A DNA stretch of 8,373 nt. Origin: Thermoleophilia bacterium (GTDB lineage Bacteria > Actinomycetota > Thermoleophilia > Miltoncostaeales > Miltoncostaeaceae). The DNA is taken from the NCBI GenBank assembly GCA_029861485.1, contig JAOTZF010000070.1, positions 1 through 8,373 on the forward strand. The letters run 5' to 3'. Of this stretch, positions 5,936 through 8,373 are shown piece after piece; the first letter of the stretch is position 1; each line of letters starts with the position of its first letter. Below the pieces are notes generated by a model. It saw only the letters and a program-made list of their open reading frames with translations. It had not been told where the DNA came from and did no database searches. The translations under genes were made by a program, and so were the position numbers.

Positions 5936-6416
5936 TGAACCTCGGCCGCCCGCGCCTGCTCTCAATCAGCCGGATGTCCGCGTAGCCGCCGCGGTCGCGG
6001 GATTCCACCGGGTCTTGAGCACCCGGCTGCTCGATGGCGCCCGCTCGCGGCTGGCGGAGTGCGGTCTCGACCCCGGGCGCCTCGACGACTATTGGGTTCC
6101 CGGTTCGTTCGAGCTTCCGCAGTCGGTGAGAGCGCTGGCCGAGACGGGGCGCTACGCCGCCGTGATCGCCCTCGGCGTGGTGATCAGGGGCGAGACGCCG
6201 CATTTCGAGTACGTGTCCGACGTGGCCGCGTCGGGGATCTCGCAGGCGGGGCTCGACACGGGTGTCCCATGTACCTTCGGCGTGCTGACCTGCGACACGA
6301 TGGCCCAGGCCGAGGCCCGCGCCGGGGGCGAGGTCGGCAACGCCGGCGAGGACGCCGCCGACGCCGCGGTGGTGATGGCCAACCTGATCGAGGGACTCCG
6401 GGCTCCGGTCGGGTAA
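5925..6416 (+). CDS. ribH: 6,7-dimethyl-8-ribityllumazine synthase
   Basis: RibH condenses 5-amino-6-ribitylaminouracil with dihydroxybutanone phosphate from RibB to form the lumazine substrate of RibE. Such enzymes form pentamers or 60-mer shells. The 163-residue protein has an unusual Pro-rich N-terminal stretch of about 16 residues. VRVAAAVAGFH follows, with Phe27 at the ring-stacking position, then VPGSFELP (58-65) and LGVVIRGETPHFEYV with the catalytic His93. CDTMAQAEARAGG contains Arg132 at the phosphate site. Numbering runs 5 ahead of the Bacillus/Aquifex enzymes. At the usual N-K-G segment the sequence is N139-A140-G141, so the conserved Lys is missing, and Asp143 replaces the usual Glu. 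ATG 5925 is set by the upstream GAGGAG. The gene overlaps ribBA by 11 bp, and its TAA lies in the loop of an inverted repeat. Function is very likely retained, but the lysine loss deserves checking. Confidence 0.93.
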   Translation: MARSEPRPPAPALNQPDVRVAAAVAGFHRVLSTRLLDGARSRLAECGLDPGRLDDYWVPGSFELPQSVRALAETGRYAAVIALGVVIRGETPHFEYVSDVAASGISQAGLDTGVPCTFGVLTCDTMAQAEARAGGEVGNAGEDAADAAVVMANLIEGLRAPVG

Positions 6417-6426
6417 TTCCGACCGG
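6405..6426 (+). terminator. 8-bp hairpin across the ribH stop, possible operon-end structure
   Basis: CCGGTCGG (6405-6412) and CCGACCGG (6419-6426) are exact reverse complements around a 6-nt AT-rich loop (6413-6418) that contains the ribH TAA. A G-U pair at either end could lengthen it. No T-run follows, so it is not a canonical intrinsic terminator. U-less hairpins are proposed as terminators or mRNA 3'-end stabilisers in high-GC actinobacteria. It ends 13 bp before the recG start and may separate the rib operon from recG. The inverted repeat is certain; the role is inferred. Confidence 0.4.
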
Positions 6427-6439
6427 GTGACCTCCTGTA

Positions 6440-8373
6440 ATGGGTGGCGTGATCGACACGCCGCCTTTCGGTGGCGGGGCCGGCGACCGGTGGCCCGAGC
6501 CGCCTCCCGCCCCGCGCCCCGGCCTGCGCTGGTGGAGCGCTCCGCTCTCGGATCTTCCCGGTGTTACCGCCCAGACGGAAAAAGCCGCCGCCGCGCTCGG
6601 GCTCCAGACCGTCGAGGATCTGCTCTCCCAGCTGCCGAGCCGGCACGAGCACTACGAGCAGGCGCACGCGATCTCCACACTGATGCCCGGGGAGGAGACG
6701 ACGGTTCGCGCGCGCCTGAAGTCGATCACGGTCCGGCCGACCCGCCGGCGCCGACTGCGGATGGTGCGCGCGCGCGTCGAGGACGAGTCCGGCGCGCTCG
6801 ACGCGATCTGGTTCAACCAGGACTACCTGGCCCGGGTGCTCCAACCCGATGACTGGTTGCTGCTGCGCGGCAAGGTCGACAGTGGACGCGGCCGGATCAA
6901 GAGCCTGTCGGTGAAGGCGCACGAGGTGCTTGGCCGCGGTGCCTCGGAGGGGCTCCACACCCAGGGTCTGGTGCCGACCTATCCCGGGAGCGAGGCACTG
7001 CCTCCGCGCCGAGTGCGCGAGCTCGTGGACAAGGCGCGTCCCATGATGAGGGCCGCTCCGGAGAGCCTGCCGTACGCGCTGCGGCGCCGCCTCCGGGTGC
7101 CCCACGTCGCCGATGCCCTCCACGCGGCGCACTTCCCGGCGTCCTTCCCTCAGCGCCAGCTCGGCCGCGGCCGGCTCGTGCTCGAGGAGCTGCTGGTGCT
7201 GCAGCTGGGGCTCCTGCTGCTGCGCCGGGCGGAGCAGCGGCGCGCGGGGGCGCCCGTGCTCGAAGGAACCGACGAGCTCGTGAGCCGCATCGTGAAATCG
7301 CTGCCGTTCACCATGACCGTCGATCAGGAGCGGTGCCGGCAGGAGATCGCCGCGGATCTCGCGGACAGCACGCCGATGCGGCGACTGCTCCAGGGCGAGG
7401 TGGGATCGGGAAAGACCCTCGTCGCAACGCTTGCGATCTGCCAAGCTGTCGAGGCCGGTTACCAGGCCGCCCTGTTGGTGCCGACCGAGACCCTGGCCGA
7501 GCAACACCTCGCGACCCTCGATCAGCAGCTGATGCCGGCGGGCATCACGCCGGTGCTGATCACGGGCAAGGTCGCCAGGCGGGAGCGCGAGAGTCGTCTC
7601 CTCGAGGTGAGGAGCGGTACAGCGCAGGTCATCGTGGGTACCCAGGCGCTGTTCTCGAGCGGGGTGGACTTCGACCGCCTCGGCCTGGTCATCGTCGACG
7701 AGCAGCATCGCTTCGGCGTGGAGCAGCGCCAGGTGCTGGCCGAGAACGCCGAGCGCGCGGGCGGTGGAGCTACCCACCTGCTCTACATGACTGCCACACC
7801 GATCCCGCGCACCTTGGCGCTGACGGCCTTCGGGGAGCTCGCCGTCTCGGTGATCCGGGACCGTCCGCCGGGACGGCAGCCAGTCGCCACCGAGTGGGTA
7901 CGCGAGGACGCCCGGGAGGACGCCTACGAGCGGGTGCGGGCCGAGCTCCGGGCTGGCCGCCAGGCATACGTGATCTGCCCGCGAGTCTCCGAAGGGGAGA
8001 CTGAGGATGAGGGTCGCGCGGCTACCGCAGAGGCCGACCGGCTGCGCGAGGGTGCCTTCGCCGCGTTCGAGGTGGGCCTGGTGCACGGTGCTCAACGCAC
8101 CGACGACAAGCGGGCCGCGATGGCGGCGTTCGACGCTGGGCGGACCGACGTCCTGGTGGCGACGACGGTCGTGGAGGTCGGCATCGACGTGCCGAACGCC
8201 ACGGTCATGATCATCGAGGACGCCGAGCGCTTCGGCCTCGCTCAGCTGCACCAGCTGCGCGGTCGGGTGGGGCGTGGCGAGCACGCCGGCCGGTGCATCG
8301 CCTTCGGCGAGCCCGGCACGGAGGAGGCGGAGCGCCGCCTGGAGGCCTTCGCGCAGACCAACGACGGCTTCCG
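6440..8373 (+). CDS. recG: ATP-dependent DNA helicase RecG, 5' part (C-terminus outside window)
   Basis: RecG remodels stalled replication forks and branch-migrates Holliday junctions. The frame runs from ATG 6440 to the right edge, giving 644 residues. An in-frame TGA at 6428 bounds the start; GTG 6449 is an alternative. After a Pro/Gly-rich N-terminus comes SAPLSDLPGV, then the OB-fold wedge domain (about 90-160) with IWFNQDYLARVL. The superfamily 2 helicase core is clear: motif I GEVGSGKT with Lys325, TETLAEQH, motif II DEQH (420-423), motif III TATPIPRT (451-458), TTVVEVGIDVPNA, and motif VI QLHQLRGRVGRG (602-613). The sequence stops at QTNDGF, just before the C-terminal TRG region that couples ATP hydrolysis to junction movement. 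No obvious frameshift or lost helicase residue is visible. The 23-bp gap to ribH has no clear Shine-Dalgarno sequence. Identity is secure. Confidence 0.95.
   Translation, partial: MGGVIDTPPFGGGAGDRWPEPPPAPRPGLRWWSAPLSDLPGVTAQTEKAAAALGLQTVEDLLSQLPSRHEHYEQAHAISTLMPGEETTVRARLKSITVRPTRRRRLRMVRARVEDESGALDAIWFNQDYLARVLQPDDWLLLRGKVDSGRGRIKSLSVKAHEVLGRGASEGLHTQGLVPTYPGSEALPPRRVRELVDKARPMMRAAPESLPYALRRRLRVPHVADALHAAHFPASFPQRQLGRGRLVLEELLVLQLGLLLLRRAEQRRAGAPVLEGTDELVSRIVKSLPFTMTVDQERCRQEIAADLADSTPMRRLLQGEVGSGKTLVATLAICQAVEAGYQAALLVPTETLAEQHLATLDQQLMPAGITPVLITGKVARRERESRLLEVRSGTAQVIVGTQALFSSGVDFDRLGLVIVDEQHRFGVEQRQVLAENAERAGGGATHLLYMTATPIPRTLALTAFGELAVSVIRDRPPGRQPVATEWVREDAREDAYERVRAELRAGRQAYVICPRVSEGETEDEGRAATAEADRLREGAFAAFEVGLVHGAQRTDDKRAAMAAFDAGRTDVLVATTVVEVGIDVPNATVMIIEDAERFGLAQLHQLRGRVGRGEHAGRCIAFGEPGTEEAERRLEAFAQTNDGF

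Noticed and set aside
6405..6430. Resemblance to part of an FMN riboswitch (a GGTAATTCCGACCGG-like segment)
   Set aside because: Only one arm looks similar. The remaining conserved helices are absent, and the site is at the 3' end of the rib operon overlapping the ribH stop. A simple inverted repeat explains it.
6152..8284. A 710-codon open frame on the minus strand opposite ribH and recG
   Set aside because: Its translation shows no recognisable domain and has low-complexity His/Arg/Gly/Leu-rich composition. Long stop-free antisense frames are expected opposite GC-rich genes, and both sense-strand proteins are clear.
1..8373. CRISPR arrays, insertion sequences, tRNA or rRNA genes, toxin-antitoxin or defence genes
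   Set aside because: I looked on both strands and saw no regularly spaced direct repeats, no transposase motifs, no RNA gene signatures and no candidate system. The window is filled by housekeeping genes.

Overview
The window is 8.4 kb of very GC-rich bacterial DNA with every gene on the + strand, packed almost end to end. It looks like an actinobacterial housekeeping segment. GTG starts dominate, neighbouring genes share 4-bp GTGA overlaps, and the order fmt-rsmB-rpe-ribD-ribE-ribBA-ribH matches the order I know from Mycobacterium tuberculosis, without the extra genes found there. The protein style, with the riboflavin genes followed directly by recG, makes a deep-branching class such as Thermoleophilia plausible, but that is an inference.

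Layout: the 3' part of fmt (1-625) enters from the left edge. It is followed by rsmB (688-1944, probably starting further upstream). A 333-bp stretch with no convincing gene (1945-2277) then leads into a tight five-gene riboflavin operon: rpe (2278-2946), ribD (2943-4079), ribE (4080-4688), ribBA (4685-5935) and ribH (5925-6416). An 8-bp inverted repeat straddles the ribH stop. recG starts at about 6440 and runs off the right edge, lacking its C-terminal part.

The five genes form a complete riboflavin pathway. RibA (GTP cyclohydrolase II) and RibD process GTP to the pyrimidine intermediate. RibB makes dihydroxybutanone phosphate from ribulose 5-phosphate. RibH joins the two branches to lumazine, and RibE dismutates lumazine to riboflavin. 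Rpe, at the head of the operon, acts on the pool of ribulose 5-phosphate that RibB consumes. fmt (initiator tRNA formylation), rsmB (16S rRNA m5C methylation) and recG (branched-DNA helicase) are unlinked housekeeping functions.

I see no mobile element, CRISPR array, tRNA, rRNA, defence system or obviously new multigene system. The points worth checking are a perfect 12-bp inverted repeat inside the ribD coding sequence, an unresolved rsmB start with nested inverted repeats, a possibly leaderless rpe promoter beside a 15-bp dyad, absence of a recognisable FMN riboswitch, and a lumazine synthase lacking a usually conserved active-site lysine.
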